Of a DNA stretch of 18,570 nt, positions 6,479 to 13,542 are shown piece after piece. Under the pieces are notes generated by a model, which made no database searches, had not been told where the DNA came from, and was given only the letters and a program-made list of their open reading frames with translations. The translations under genes and the position numbers were made by a program. Numbering within the stretch: the stretch's first letter is position 1; each line of letters starts with the position of its first letter. The stretch is from an uncultured Clostridia bacterium (GTDB lineage: Bacteria > Bacillota > Clostridia > Peptostreptococcales > Anaerovoracaceae), in the NCBI GenBank assembly GCA_934277495.1, contig CAKQUI010000033.1, positions 1 through 18,570 of the forward strand, given 5' to 3'.

Positions 6479-7363
6479 ATGTATATAGAAAAATTCATTG
6501 CTTATCTGAAGAACGAAAGAAAAATGTCTCCAAATACACTTGAGGCATATTTTCGTGACGTCAGGGAATTCATCACATTTGTCGAGGAGCGTGGCAGCAG
6601 CGAGCCTGAAGATGTGACCAGCACAGATATCATTGCATTCCTCAACAGCAGGAAGAACATGGGCAAGTCGGCGGCGACAGTAAACAGGAAGCTGGCGTCG
6701 GTGAGAGCATTCTTCAATTTTCTCATGGAGGACGGAGATATCAAATCGAATCCGACATCAGGCATCAAGTCTCCACGCATAGAGAAAAAAGAAATAGAAT
6801 ATCTTTCCCTGGAGGAGATCGACAAGCTCATCAGTGCTCCGGACGACAGCATAAGGGGCTGCAGGGACCGTGCCATACTTGAGGTCCTCTACGCCACAGG
6901 GATACGTGTCAGCGAGCTGATAGAAGCTGACCTCAGCGATATAAACCTGCGCATGGGATTCATCATGTGCACAGGAGAACACAGCAAGGCTCGTATAGTA
7001 CCGCTGGGCAGACCTGCAAGGGCAGCTCTCGAAACATATATGTATGAAGCGAGAGAAAAGCTTCTCAAGGAAAATAAAGAAGAAACAGCACTGTTCGTGA
7101 ATTACTACGGTAAACGCATCACCAGACAGGGTCTCTGGAAGATCCTGCGGGAATACGGAGTGAAAGCCGGGATAGAGCAGAAGCTTACGCCGAATATAAT
7201 AAGAAACTCATTTGCAGTGCATATGCTGCAGAACGGTGCAGATCTCAAGTCGATACAGGAGCTGATGGGACATGAGGACATAGCCGCTACCCAGGCGTAT
7301 CTGGCAGTGACTAAAAACAGGATAAAGGATGTATACGATCACACACATCCGAGAGCAAAATAA
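6479..7363 (+). CDS. xerD: XerD-type tyrosine recombinase (altered HxxR motif)
   Basis: This 294-residue protein matches the usual XerD length. An N-terminal SAM-like core-binding domain (about 1-85) precedes the catalytic domain. Catalytic residues seen are R143 (ATGIRVSEL), K170 (HSKARIVPLG), R242, H265 (MGHED) and the nucleophile Y274 (TQAYLAV). The box II histidine of the standard HxxR motif is replaced by asparagine: N239 in TPNIIRNSF, where the family normally has TPHxLRHSF. XerC/XerD resolve chromosome dimers at dif. Position next to nudF and spoIIM matches the Bacillus xerD (ripX) neighbourhood, which argues for the housekeeping recombinase. The substitution leaves room for a divergent paralogue. 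The start at 6479 has GGAGG (6468-6472) six bases upstream. Confidence 0.88.
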   Translation: MYIEKFIAYLKNERKMSPNTLEAYFRDVREFITFVEERGSSEPEDVTSTDIIAFLNSRKNMGKSAATVNRKLASVRAFFNFLMEDGDIKSNPTSGIKSPRIEKKEIEYLSLEEIDKLISAPDDSIRGCRDRAILEVLYATGIRVSELIEADLSDINLRMGFIMCTGEHSKARIVPLGRPARAALETYMYEAREKLLKENKEETALFVNYYGKRITRQGLWKILREYGVKAGIEQKLTPNIIRNSFAVHMLQNGADLKSIQELMGHEDIAATQAYLAVTKNRIKDVYDHTHPRAK

Positions 7364-7383
7364 AAATATCGACAAATTAATAC

Positions 7384-7412
7384 TTGCATCCTGAAACGGT
7401 GCGGTGTATAAT
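7384..7412 (+). promoter_or_regulatory. Sigma-A promoter for rplS
   Basis: TTGCAT (7384-7389), a 17-base spacer, then a perfect TATAAT (7407-7412). The predicted start near 7419 gives a leader of about 98 bases. Confidence 0.88.
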
Positions 7413-7418
7413 ATAAAA

Positions 7419-7516
7419 GCTGTTTGCAGTGATGCACACAGCAGATGAATTTACGGGCGGTCCTCTGGGAGGAACTGGCTTCCACGAACGTCTTGGAGGG
7501 AAGGAGGAATTAATCC
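7419..7516 (+). promoter_or_regulatory. Structured rplS leader, probable L19 leader RNA
   Basis: The leader between the predicted start and the rplS ATG can fold into two stacked hairpins. TCCTC (7461-7465) pairs with GAGGA (7469-7473), and CTTCC (7479-7483) pairs with GGAAG (7499-7503). The second stem takes in the first bases of the ribosome binding site AAGGAGG (7501-7507), so folding would limit translation. A short L19 leader motif is known in low-G+C Gram-positives as an autoregulatory site for ribosomal protein L19. The position and the ACGAACGTCTTGGAGG segment fit my recollection of that motif, but I could not run a covariance search. Confidence 0.6.
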
Positions 7517-7864
7517 ATGGATGTATTAAAATCTGTAACACAGGAATATATCAAAACTGATGTCCCTGCTTTTAACGTAGGCGACACTGTAAAAGTGCAC
7601 GTTAAAATCAAAGAAGGAAACAGAGAAAGAATTCAGGTATTTGAAGGCTTTGTTCTGAAGAGACAGAATGGCGGGATCGGCGAGACTTTCACAGTAAGAA
7701 GGATCGCATCAGGCGTAGGTGTTGAGAAGACATTCCCGATCCACTCACCACTGGTTGAGAAGATCGAAGTCGTAAGACACGGTAAGGTAAGAAGAGCCAG
7801 ACTTCACTATATGCGTGAAAGGACCGGCAAATCAGCCAAGATCAAGTCAAAGGAAGCTAAATAG
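7517..7864 (+). CDS. rplS: 50S ribosomal protein L19
   Basis: This 115-residue protein is a clear bacterial L19. Diagnostic blocks are the N-terminal [57 protein letters not shown] and the basic [22 protein letters not shown]19 sits at the 30S-50S interface of the ribosome. AAGGAGG (7501-7507) lies nine bases before the ATG. The gene heads an rplS-rbgA-rnhB cluster like that of Bacillus. A strong terminator right after the stop should make most transcripts monocistronic. Confidence 0.98.
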   Translation: MDVLKSVTQEYIKTDVPAFNVGDTVKVHVKIKEGNRERIQVFEGFVLKRQNGGIGETFTVRRIASGVGVEKTFPIHSPLVEKIEVVRHGKVRRARLHYMRERTGKSAKIKSKEAK

Positions 7865-7875
7865 CAGACAGAATG

Positions 7876-7904
7876 AGGGATCTTCTTGCGAAGGTCCCTT
7901 TTTT
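7876..7904 (+). terminator. Intrinsic terminator after rplS
   Basis: AGGGATCTTC (7876-7885) pairs with GAAGGTCCCT (7890-7899) around a TTGC loop, including one T-G pair, and runs into six T (7899-7904). It separates highly expressed rplS from rbgA. It also overlaps the N-terminal end of a longer rbgA frame (from 7873), which argues against that start. Confidence 0.92.
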
Positions 7905-7947
7905 GTGTTTTTACAATGAGCAGCGCAGTGTACAGGAGGTGCTGACA

Positions 7948-8781
7948 ATGGAAAATATAAACTGGTATCCGGGCCATATGAAAAAAACACGAGAACTCAT
8001 AAAAGAAAATCTCAAAATGGTGGATGCTGTCATAGAGGTGATAGATGCCAGGATACCTGTATCCAGCAGGAACCCAATAATAGACGAACTGGTACAGGGA
8101 AAACCGAGGATAATCGTGCTCAACAAAAGCGACCTGGCGGACAGTGCAGCATGCCGTGAATGGTCTGACAGATTCAGGAAAGAAGGCAGCCTGTGTCTTT
8201 CAATGAACTGCATGAGCGGTACGGGAGTGAAAGAACTGTTCAGACTGCTGGAAAAGATGGAATCGGAAAAAAACAAAGAACGTGCGAGACAGAAGCCTTT
8301 CAGGATGATGATCGTCGGCGTGCCGAACGTAGGAAAGTCATCGCTTATAAACAGGATGACAGGGCGCAAAAGTGCACAGACAGGAGACAGACCAGGCGTC
8401 ACAAGGGGCAAGCAGTGGCTGAAACTGAAAAACGGCATGCAGCTGCTTGACACTCCGGGGATACTCTGGCCTAAATTCGAAGACCCGAAAGCGGGACTTG
8501 ATCTGGCGTTCTGCGGCTCCATCAAGGACGAGATACTGGATCTGCCGACACTGGGCATGGAGCTCATCGGAGTTCTGGCAGAGAATTATCCGCAGCTGCT
8601 CAAGGAACGGTACAAGCTGGATGAGATCGCAGATACGCCTCTCGAAAACATGGAAAACATGGCAGTGAAGCGTGGCTGCATACTGCCGGGCAAGCGTATA
8701 GACTATGAGCGTATCGCAAGGCTTGTCCTGGACGAGTTCAGAGGCGGCAAAATAGGACGGATAACACTGGAAAGGCCATAG
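7948..8781 (+). CDS. rbgA: Ribosome biogenesis GTPase RbgA (YlqF)
   Basis: This 277-residue circularly permuted GTPase acts in a late step of 50S subunit assembly. The permuted motif order is visible: G4 NKSD (59-62) comes first, then G1 GVPNVGKSS (124-132), G2 threonine in PGVTRG (T152) and G3 DTPG (168-171). The N-terminus [10 protein letters not shown] is typical of YlqF/RbgA, and the C-terminal third is the usual helical RNA-binding region. AGGAGGT (7934-7940) precedes the chosen ATG by seven bases. I see no clear promoter between the rplS terminator and this gene, so it may depend on read-through. rnhB follows 13 bases after the stop. Confidence 0.96.
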   Translation: MENINWYPGHMKKTRELIKENLKMVDAVIEVIDARIPVSSRNPIIDELVQGKPRIIVLNKSDLADSAACREWSDRFRKEGSLCLSMNCMSGTGVKELFRLLEKMESEKNKERARQKPFRMMIVGVPNVGKSSLINRMTGRKSAQTGDRPGVTRGKQWLKLKNGMQLLDTPGILWPKFEDPKAGLDLAFCGSIKDEILDLPTLGMELIGVLAENYPQLLKERYKLDEIADTPLENMENMAVKRGCILPGKRIDYERIARLVLDEFRGGKIGRITLERP

Positions 8782-8794
8782 AGGTGACTGGAAA

Positions 8795-9475
8795 ATGACG
8801 AAAAAGGAACGGCTGGAAAAAGAGAAACAGCGCCTTGAAGAAATGAAGAAGCCTGAAGCTCAGCTGCACGAAAACGGCTACAGATATATAGCGGGCGTGG
8901 ATGAAGTGGGCAGAGGTCCGCTGGCAGGGCCGGTGGTGGCAGCAGCGGTGATAATGCCGGAGGACTTCGATGTACCGGGGATCGATGATTCCAAAAAACT
9001 TTCCGAGAAAAAAAGAGAAGAGATGTTCGATGTGATAAAGCAGTATGCCGTATGCATCGGTATCGGCATGGCGGACCATGATGTCATAGACGAGATCAAT
9101 ATACTGCAGGCGACAAAACAGGCTATGGCAGACGCTATCAGAGACCTGCAGGAAAATTTCAGGGAAAAGTACCCTGAAAAGTCAGAGGCCGGAGAGGGTC
9201 CTGATTATGTCATCTTCGATGCTGTACACCTGGATGGACTGGAGCTCCCTCAGGAATCAGTGATAAAGGGCGATGCGAAAGTGCTGGCAGTAGCTGCAGC
9301 TTCAATAATCGCCAAGGTGACAAGGGACAGGATGATGGTGGAGTTTGCTTTAGAATATCCGGGATATGCCTTCGAAAAAAACAAAGGCTACGGTACGAAA
9401 GCCCATTACGAAGGACTGAGGCAGCAGGGGATGTGTCCGATACACAGGAAGTCTTTCCTTAAAAAAGGCTGGTAG
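8795..9475 (+). CDS. rnhB: Ribonuclease HII
   Basis: This 226-residue RNase HII cleaves RNA in RNA-DNA hybrids and removes single ribonucleotides from DNA. The signature [19 protein letters not shown] supplies catalytic D36 and E37. [12 protein letters not shown] follows, then IFDAVHLDG (D142) and the last active-site aspartate in [22 protein letters not shown] (D160). The C-terminal [23 protein letters not shown] block is standard. The stretch at about 121-137 ([10 protein letters not shown]) looks like a short acidic insertion relative to compact members. GAGGTG just before the ATG is the ribosome binding site, and the gene is in one transcription unit with rbgA. No clear terminator follows the stop. 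Confidence 0.97.
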   Translation: MTKKERLEKEKQRLEEMKKPEAQLHENGYRYIAGVDEVGRGPLAGPVVAAAVIMPEDFDVPGIDDSKKLSEKKREEMFDVIKQYAVCIGIGMADHDVIDEINILQATKQAMADAIRDLQENFREKYPEKSEAGEGPDYVIFDAVHLDGLELPQESVIKGDAKVLAVAAASIIAKVTRDRMMVEFALEYPGYAFEKNKGYGTKAHYEGLRQQGMCPIHRKSFLKKGW

Positions 9476-9650
9476 CAGTGCTGTGACAGAAGTGGTATTC
9501 TCTGGGGTACAGGAAAGAATGAATTTTTGTATCCTGTATATATGGCAGAAATCCGAACAAATATGAGTATAATATGTGATAATATACGGCACGTATACGC
9601 ATGTTAATGTATTTGTATATAAAAAAATCCGCAAAACATATATTTTCATC
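9476..9650. other. AT-rich intergenic spacer after rnhB
   Basis: No gene seen. A loose inverted repeat, TACAGGA (9508-9514) with TCCTGTA (9532-9538), has a 17-base loop and no T-run, so it is a poor terminator. The rest is AT-rich with several TATA-like words but no paired -35. Confidence 0.5.
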
Positions 9651-9679
9651 TTGCAAAAATCAGAATGGAATGCTATCAT
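9651..9679 (+). promoter_or_regulatory. Sigma-A promoter for the fhs leader
   Basis: TTGCAA (9651-9656), a 17-base spacer, then TATCAT (9674-9679) preceded by TGC, an extended -10. The expected start is near 9686, just before the riboswitch aptamer. Confidence 0.82.
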
Positions 9680-9691
9680 ATAGTTGTTATA

Positions 9692-9759
9692 CGACTGACG
9701 GTACCAGTGGAAAAGACCACGTGAAGTATAATGATCTAAAGTGAGCCGACCGTCTGGGC
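9692..9759 (+). promoter_or_regulatory. ZTP (pfl motif) riboswitch aptamer
   Basis: The RNA shows the conserved pfl-motif elements in order. CGACTGACGG is the 5' strand. A hairpin follows, GTGG (9707-9710) with CCAC (9717-9720), then GTGAAGTA. The 3' signature is GCCGACCGTCTGGGC (9746-9760 region), against the family consensus CCGCCUGGGC. P1 forms between GACGGT (9697-9702) and ACCGTC (9749-9754). The family senses ZTP/ZMP, which accumulates when 10-formyl-THF is short, and is known upstream of fhs, purH, glyA and folD. Here it lies directly ahead of fhs, the enzyme that makes 10-formyl-THF. Confidence 0.9.
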
Positions 9760-9788
9760 TGGGAGTCCGGATGATCAGGCTCTTTTTT
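9743..9788 (+). terminator. Intrinsic terminator of the ZTP riboswitch expression platform
   Basis: GAGCC (9743-9747) pairs with GGCTC (9778-9782). The helix continues through GA/TC and CG/TG pairs to TCTGG (9753-9757) with CCGGA (9767-9771), with one mismatch and one bulge, then six T (9783-9788). Its 5' arm uses the bases that form the 3' strand of riboswitch P1 (9749-9754), so aptamer and terminator cannot form together. This predicts read-through when ligand is bound. Confidence 0.82.
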
Positions 9789-9820
9789 GATTGTATACAT
9801 TCCCTGAAAGGAGAAAAACA

Positions 9821-11497
9821 ATGGAAATCAAAACTGATATTCAGATCGCACAGGAAACAGAAATGAAACCTATACAGGAGATCGCAGCCGAAGCAGGCAT
9901 AGATCCTGAATACACTGAACTCTACGGCAAATACAAGGCAAAGATAGATTACAACATCCTGGGGACAAAAAAGAATACGCCAATCGGCAAACTCATACTG
10001 GTGACAGCTATTTCCCCGACACCGGCAGGCGAAGGCAAAACAACGACGACAGTAGGTCTTTCGGACGCTATGAAGAAAATCGGCAAGAACGTGCTGGTAG
10101 CGATGAGAGAGCCGTCCCTTGGACCTGTATTCGGCATCAAGGGCGGAGCTGCAGGTGGCGGATACGCACAGGTAGTGCCGATGGAAGATATAAACCTTCA
10201 TTTTACAGGAGATATACATGCCATAGGTGCAGCAAACAATCTGCTGGCAGCTATGATAGACAACCATATACAGCAGGGCAATGAGCTCAATATTGATCCG
10301 AGACGCATCACATGGAAAAGATGCATCGATATGAACGACAGACAGCTGAGGTTCATAACAGACGGTCTTGGCGGCAAAGCCAACGGAGTACCGAGGGAAG
10401 ACGGTTTCGATATAACTGTTGCCAGCGAGATAATGGCCATTCTCTGCCTTTCCAGGAATCTCGAGGACCTCAAGGAAAGAGTAGCAAGGATAATAGTAGG
10501 ATATACTTACGATGACGAACCTGTGACTGCAGGACAGCTGAAGGCACAGGGTGCTATGGCAGCGCTGCTCAAGGATGCACTGAAGCCTAATCTGGTGCAG
10601 ACACTGGAGCACACGCCGGCATTCGTTCACGGTGGGCCTTTTGCAAACATAGCTCATGGATGCAACTCATTCATGGCTACAAGGATAGCTATGAAACTGG
10701 CAGACTATGTAGTGACAGAAGCAGGATTCGGTGCAGATCTCGGTGCAGAGAAATTCCTGGATATCAAGTGCAGGCTGTCAGATATAAAGCCGTCGGCAGT
10801 CGTTATCGTGGCAACAGTCAGAGCGCTTAAACACCACGGAGGAGTAGCCAAGTCAGATCTTGGACAGGAAAATCTCGAAGCTCTGGAAAAGGGGCTTCCG
10901 AACCTGCTGCAGCATGTGGAGAATATCACAAAGGTGTTCGGCCTTCAGGCAGTGGTAGCGATAAACAGATTCCCTACAGATACAGAAGCAGAGCTTGCTC
11001 TTGTGGAAGCAAAATGCAAGGAGCTGGGAGTCAATGTCGTACTCAGTGAAGTCTGGGGCAAGGGCAGCGAAGGCGGTATAGCACTTGCAGAAGAAGTTGT
11101 GAGACTCTGCGAGCAGCCTGACGATTTCAGATTTTCATATGATCTGGACATGTCCATAGAAGAAAAGATAAATGCGATAGCAAAGAAGATATACAGAGCT
11201 GACAATGTTATCATAACGCCTCCGGCTATGAAACAGCTCAGACACATCGAAAAGATGGGATTCGGAGATCTTCCGATCTGCATGGCGAAGACTCAGTACA
11301 GCTTTTCAGACGACAAGGATCTCCTTGGAGCTCCGAAAGGTTTCACACTGACAGTAAGGAGCATCAAGGTATCTGCAGGTGCAGGATTCATCGTTGCACT
11401 CACAGGAGACATCATGACTATGCCGGGTCTGCCTAAGAGGCCGGCAGCAGAACGTATAGATGTGGACAAGACAGGAAAGATAACAGGACTGTTCTAA
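9821..11497 (+). CDS. fhs: Formate-tetrahydrofolate ligase (10-formyl-THF synthetase)
   Basis: This 558-residue enzyme makes 10-formyl-THF from formate, THF and ATP, the entry to the methyl branch of one-carbon metabolism in anaerobes. The P-loop is TPAGEGKTT (67-75). The family blocks [20 protein letters not shown] and the [12 protein letters not shown] segment follow, and [16 protein letters not shown] lies in the middle. A C-terminal [21 protein letters not shown] block and [13 protein letters not shown] complete it. Length is standard. I chose the ATG at 9821 with AAAGGAG (9807-9813) upstream; the longer frame from a TTG at 9791 has no ribosome binding site and adjoins the terminator T-run. 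It is the first gene of the fhs-fchA-folD unit under ZTP riboswitch control. Confidence 0.98.
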   Translation: MEIKTDIQIAQETEMKPIQEIAAEAGIDPEYTELYGKYKAKIDYNILGTKKNTPIGKLILVTAISPTPAGEGKTTTTVGLSDAMKKIGKNVLVAMREPSLGPVFGIKGGAAGGGYAQVVPMEDINLHFTGDIHAIGAANNLLAAMIDNHIQQGNELNIDPRRITWKRCIDMNDRQLRFITDGLGGKANGVPREDGFDITVASEIMAILCLSRNLEDLKERVARIIVGYTYDDEPVTAGQLKAQGAMAALLKDALKPNLVQTLEHTPAFVHGGPFANIAHGCNSFMATRIAMKLADYVVTEAGFGADLGAEKFLDIKCRLSDIKPSAVVIVATVRALKHHGGVAKSDLGQENLEALEKGLPNLLQHVENITKVFGLQAVVAINRFPTDTEAELALVEAKCKELGVNVVLSEVWGKGSEGGIALAEEVVRLCEQPDDFRFSYDLDMSIEEKINAIAKKIYRADNVIITPPAMKQLRHIEKMGFGDLPICMAKTQYSFSDDKDLLGAPKGFTLTVRSIKVSAGAGFIVALTGDIMTMPGLPKRPAAERIDVDKTGKITGLF

Positions 11498-11537
11498 AAG
11501 ACATACTTTAAGACAGCGGCACATGACAGTAAATCAG

Positions 11538-11573
11538 GCCGCCACAGTGTCATCAGGATGCGTGGCGGCTTTT
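11538..11573 (+). terminator. Hairpin between fhs and fchA, possible partial terminator
   Basis: GCCGCCAC (11538-11545) pairs perfectly with GTGGCGGC (11562-11569) around a 16-base loop, followed by only four T (11570-11573). The stem is G+C-rich but the T-run is short, so it may be a leaky terminator or an mRNA-stabilising hairpin that lowers expression of fchA-folD relative to fhs. Confidence 0.6.
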
Positions 11574-11642
11574 GAATTCAGTAAACACTGTCTGAAAAAT
11601 CAAAAATCAACACATAACATATATCGTACGGAGGGATTTTCA

Positions 11643-12284
11643 ATGAAATATATAGATCTGAGCTGCAGTGATTTTGTCAGCGTACTTTCAAGCAGAGAGC
11701 CTGTACCGGGCGGCGGCAGTGTGGCAGCCCTCGTCGGTGCTCTGGGGGCAGCTCTTGGCAATATGGTAGGCGGATTGACAGAGGGAAAGAAAAAGTATGA
11801 AGACGTACAGGACGAGATAAAGACGTGCATGGAGGAGATAAAAGGCCTGCAGCATGAACTGATGGAACTGGTACAGAAAGACATAGATATATTCGAACCT
11901 CTTTCAGAGCTTTACGGTGTGAAAGGCGAAACTGAAGAAGAGCAGAAAAAGTATGATGAGCTTCTTGAAAAAGCTCTCGAAGAAGCCTGCATGGTGCCTA
12001 TCGAAGTCATGGAAAAGTGCGGCAGGACAGTGGAACTTTGCAAGACTTTTGCAGAAAAGGGCAATCACATAGCTGTAAGCGATGCAGCGGCAGGTGCCAT
12101 ACTCTGCAAATCGGCAATAGAGGCAGCCAGCCTTAATGTATATATCAATACCAGCATGATGAAAAACGAAGAAAAGATCGAAGAGCTGAATAATATATGT
12201 GCCAGATATCTGATGAAATATACGCCGCTGGCGAACGGCGTGTTCGGATATGTTTCACATATGCTGCAGCTGAAGACAGAGTAA
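11643..12284 (+). CDS. fchA: Methenyl-THF cyclohydrolase / cyclodeaminase family protein
   Basis: This 213-residue all-helical protein is of the FTCD-C/FchA family. The N-terminal signature REPVPGGGSVAALVGALGAALGNMV (about 18-42) is diagnostic. The rest is amphipathic helix, with GRTVELCKTFAEKGN and SDAAAGAILCKSAIEAASLNVYIN late in the chain. In anaerobes FchA interconverts 5,10-methenyl-THF and 10-formyl-THF; homologues also act as formimino-THF cyclodeaminases in histidine or purine degradation. Position between fhs and folD favours the cyclohydrolase role. GGAGGG (11630-11635) is seven bases before the ATG. folD begins 13 bases after the stop. The longer upstream frame (from 11523) runs through the intergenic hairpin and is rejected. 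Confidence 0.93.
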   Translation: MKYIDLSCSDFVSVLSSREPVPGGGSVAALVGALGAALGNMVGGLTEGKKKYEDVQDEIKTCMEEIKGLQHELMELVQKDIDIFEPLSELYGVKGETEEEQKKYDELLEKALEEACMVPIEVMEKCGRTVELCKTFAEKGNHIAVSDAAAGAILCKSAIEAASLNVYINTSMMKNEEKIEELNNICARYLMKYTPLANGVFGYVSHMLQLKTE

Positions 12285-12297
12285 AGGGGGATGTAAA

Positions 12298-13155
12298 ATG
12301 GCAGTTGTAATGAGCGGGAAAGATGTTGCAGAACGTATAAGTGAAGCTGCTGCATCAGAGGTCGCTGAGGCGAGAAAAAACGGCACAGTCCCAACGCTGG
12401 CTATCATAAGGATCGGCAGCAGTCCCGGAGACATAGCATATGAAAACAGTGCGATGAGACGTGCATCGCAGATAGGCGTTACAGTCAGGAATCTTGTTTT
12501 CGATGCCGATATCACCCAGGAAGAACTGATAGATGAGATAAAGAAAGTAAACGCAGACAGGAGTATACACGGGGCTCTGCTGCTGAGACCTTTGCCGGCT
12601 CATATGGATGACAGGAAAGTCTGTGATTCGCTGGCGCCGGAAAAGGATATGGATGGCATCACATCAGGGTCGCTGGCAGGAGTGTTCATGGACAGACACA
12701 GGGGATATCCTCCGTGCACTGCAGCAGCCTGCATGGAGCTGCTGGAACACTACGGCGTCGATCTCAGCGGCAAAAAAATGACGATAATAGGCAGGAGCCT
12801 TGTTATAGGCAAGCCTGTTTCCATGATGGCGCTGAAACAGGATGCTACAGTGACGATCTGTCACAGCAGGACATCGGCTGAAGATTTCAAGGCAGCCTGC
12901 AGCGAGGCTGACATAGTACTTTCCGCTATAGGCAGAGCCAGGATGATAGGCGCAGACAAACTCGGCAAAGATCAGATAATCATCGATGTCGGCATCAGCG
13001 TTGATGAAAAGGGCGAGCTTTGCGGTGATGTGGACTTTGATGAAGCCGTGAAGTCTGCATCCATGATAACGCCTGTGCGTGACGGCATCGGCAGCATAAC
13101 ATCGTCGATACTTATGAGACACGTTGCAGACGCTGCACTGGAACAGACCGCATAA
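12298..13155 (+). CDS. folD: FolD-family methylene-THF dehydrogenase, probably lacking cyclohydrolase activity
   Basis: This 285-residue FolD homologue has the usual two halves. The N-terminal catalytic part retains the active-site tyrosine (Y48 in DIAYENSA) and the KDMDG block (D117, D119). PPCT (138-141) and the Rossmann signature IIGRSLVIGKP (163-173) mark the NAD(P) domain, with TPVRDGIGSITSSIL near the end. In bifunctional FolD the motif is YxxxK and the later block is VQLPLP. Here the lysine position is A52 and the glutamine position is L96 (LLLRPLP). In the human enzyme the matching Lys56 and Gln100 are needed for cyclohydrolase but not dehydrogenase activity. The protein is therefore probably a dehydrogenase working with the adjacent FchA. 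Its ribosome binding site lies in AAGGGGGATG just before the ATG. No clear terminator follows. Confidence 0.94.
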   Translation: MAVVMSGKDVAERISEAAASEVAEARKNGTVPTLAIIRIGSSPGDIAYENSAMRRASQIGVTVRNLVFDADITQEELIDEIKKVNADRSIHGALLLRPLPAHMDDRKVCDSLAPEKDMDGITSGSLAGVFMDRHRGYPPCTAAACMELLEHYGVDLSGKKMTIIGRSLVIGKPVSMMALKQDATVTICHSRTSAEDFKAACSEADIVLSAIGRARMIGADKLGKDQIIIDVGISVDEKGELCGDVDFDEAVKSASMITPVRDGIGSITSSILMRHVADAALEQTA

Positions 13156-13251
13156 GCCAATCATACATGATCTTCATTTCACCTTGCTGCAGGCAGGAAC
13201 ATAGACTGTTAATAGCAGATATATTCCAGTCTGCAGTAAGGAGATGAGGAT

Positions 13252-13542
13252 GTGAAGATCAACTGGAAAGTAAGATTCAAACACAAAGGCACCCTGATGG
13301 CGATAGTCGCAGGGGTAATAGCCATGATATATCAGGTGCTGAACCTTCTGGGGATAACTCCGTCGGTCAGCGAATCACAGGCCGCAGAATTTGCAGGCCT
13401 TTTTATTAATGTCCTGGTACTGGCTGGCATCGTGATCGACCCTACAACAAAGGGCATAAGCGACAGCGATACGGCAATGACATACACATGTCCCCGGTGT
13501 GATATGGAGTCGGAGGCAGATGACGACGAGGCGGTGATGTGA
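13252..13542 (+). CDS. Phage holin, phi LC3 (Phage_holin_1) family
   Basis: This 96-residue protein has the family hallmarks: NWKVRFKHKG at the N-terminus, two hydrophobic segments (about 13-35 and 45-63), and GIVIDPTTKGISDSDTAMTY after the second. Holins of this type form membrane lesions that let a cytoplasmic endolysin reach the wall. The start is GTG, well supported by AAGGAG (13238-13243) eight bases upstream. The tail after TYTCPRCDMES is an unusual acidic extension with a CPRC pair. The stop overlaps the start of the endolysin gene by one base. Only 96 bases separate it from folD, with no obvious terminator and no strong promoter (a weak TTGCTG at 13184 lacks a good -10). No other phage genes are nearby. 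Confidence 0.88.
   Translation: MKINWKVRFKHKGTLMAIVAGVIAMIYQVLNLLGITPSVSESQAAEFAGLFINVLVLAGIVIDPTTKGISDSDTAMTYTCPRCDMESEADDDEAVM

Noticed and set aside
7873..7947. N-terminal extension of rbgA
   Set aside because: It overlaps the rplS terminator, and the conserved INWYPGHM start follows the strong AGGAGGT at 7934.
9350..10657. 435-residue open frame on the minus strand across rnhB end, riboswitch and fhs
   Set aside because: It runs through three conserved features on the other strand, and the translation is cysteine- and tyrosine-rich with no recognisable motif.
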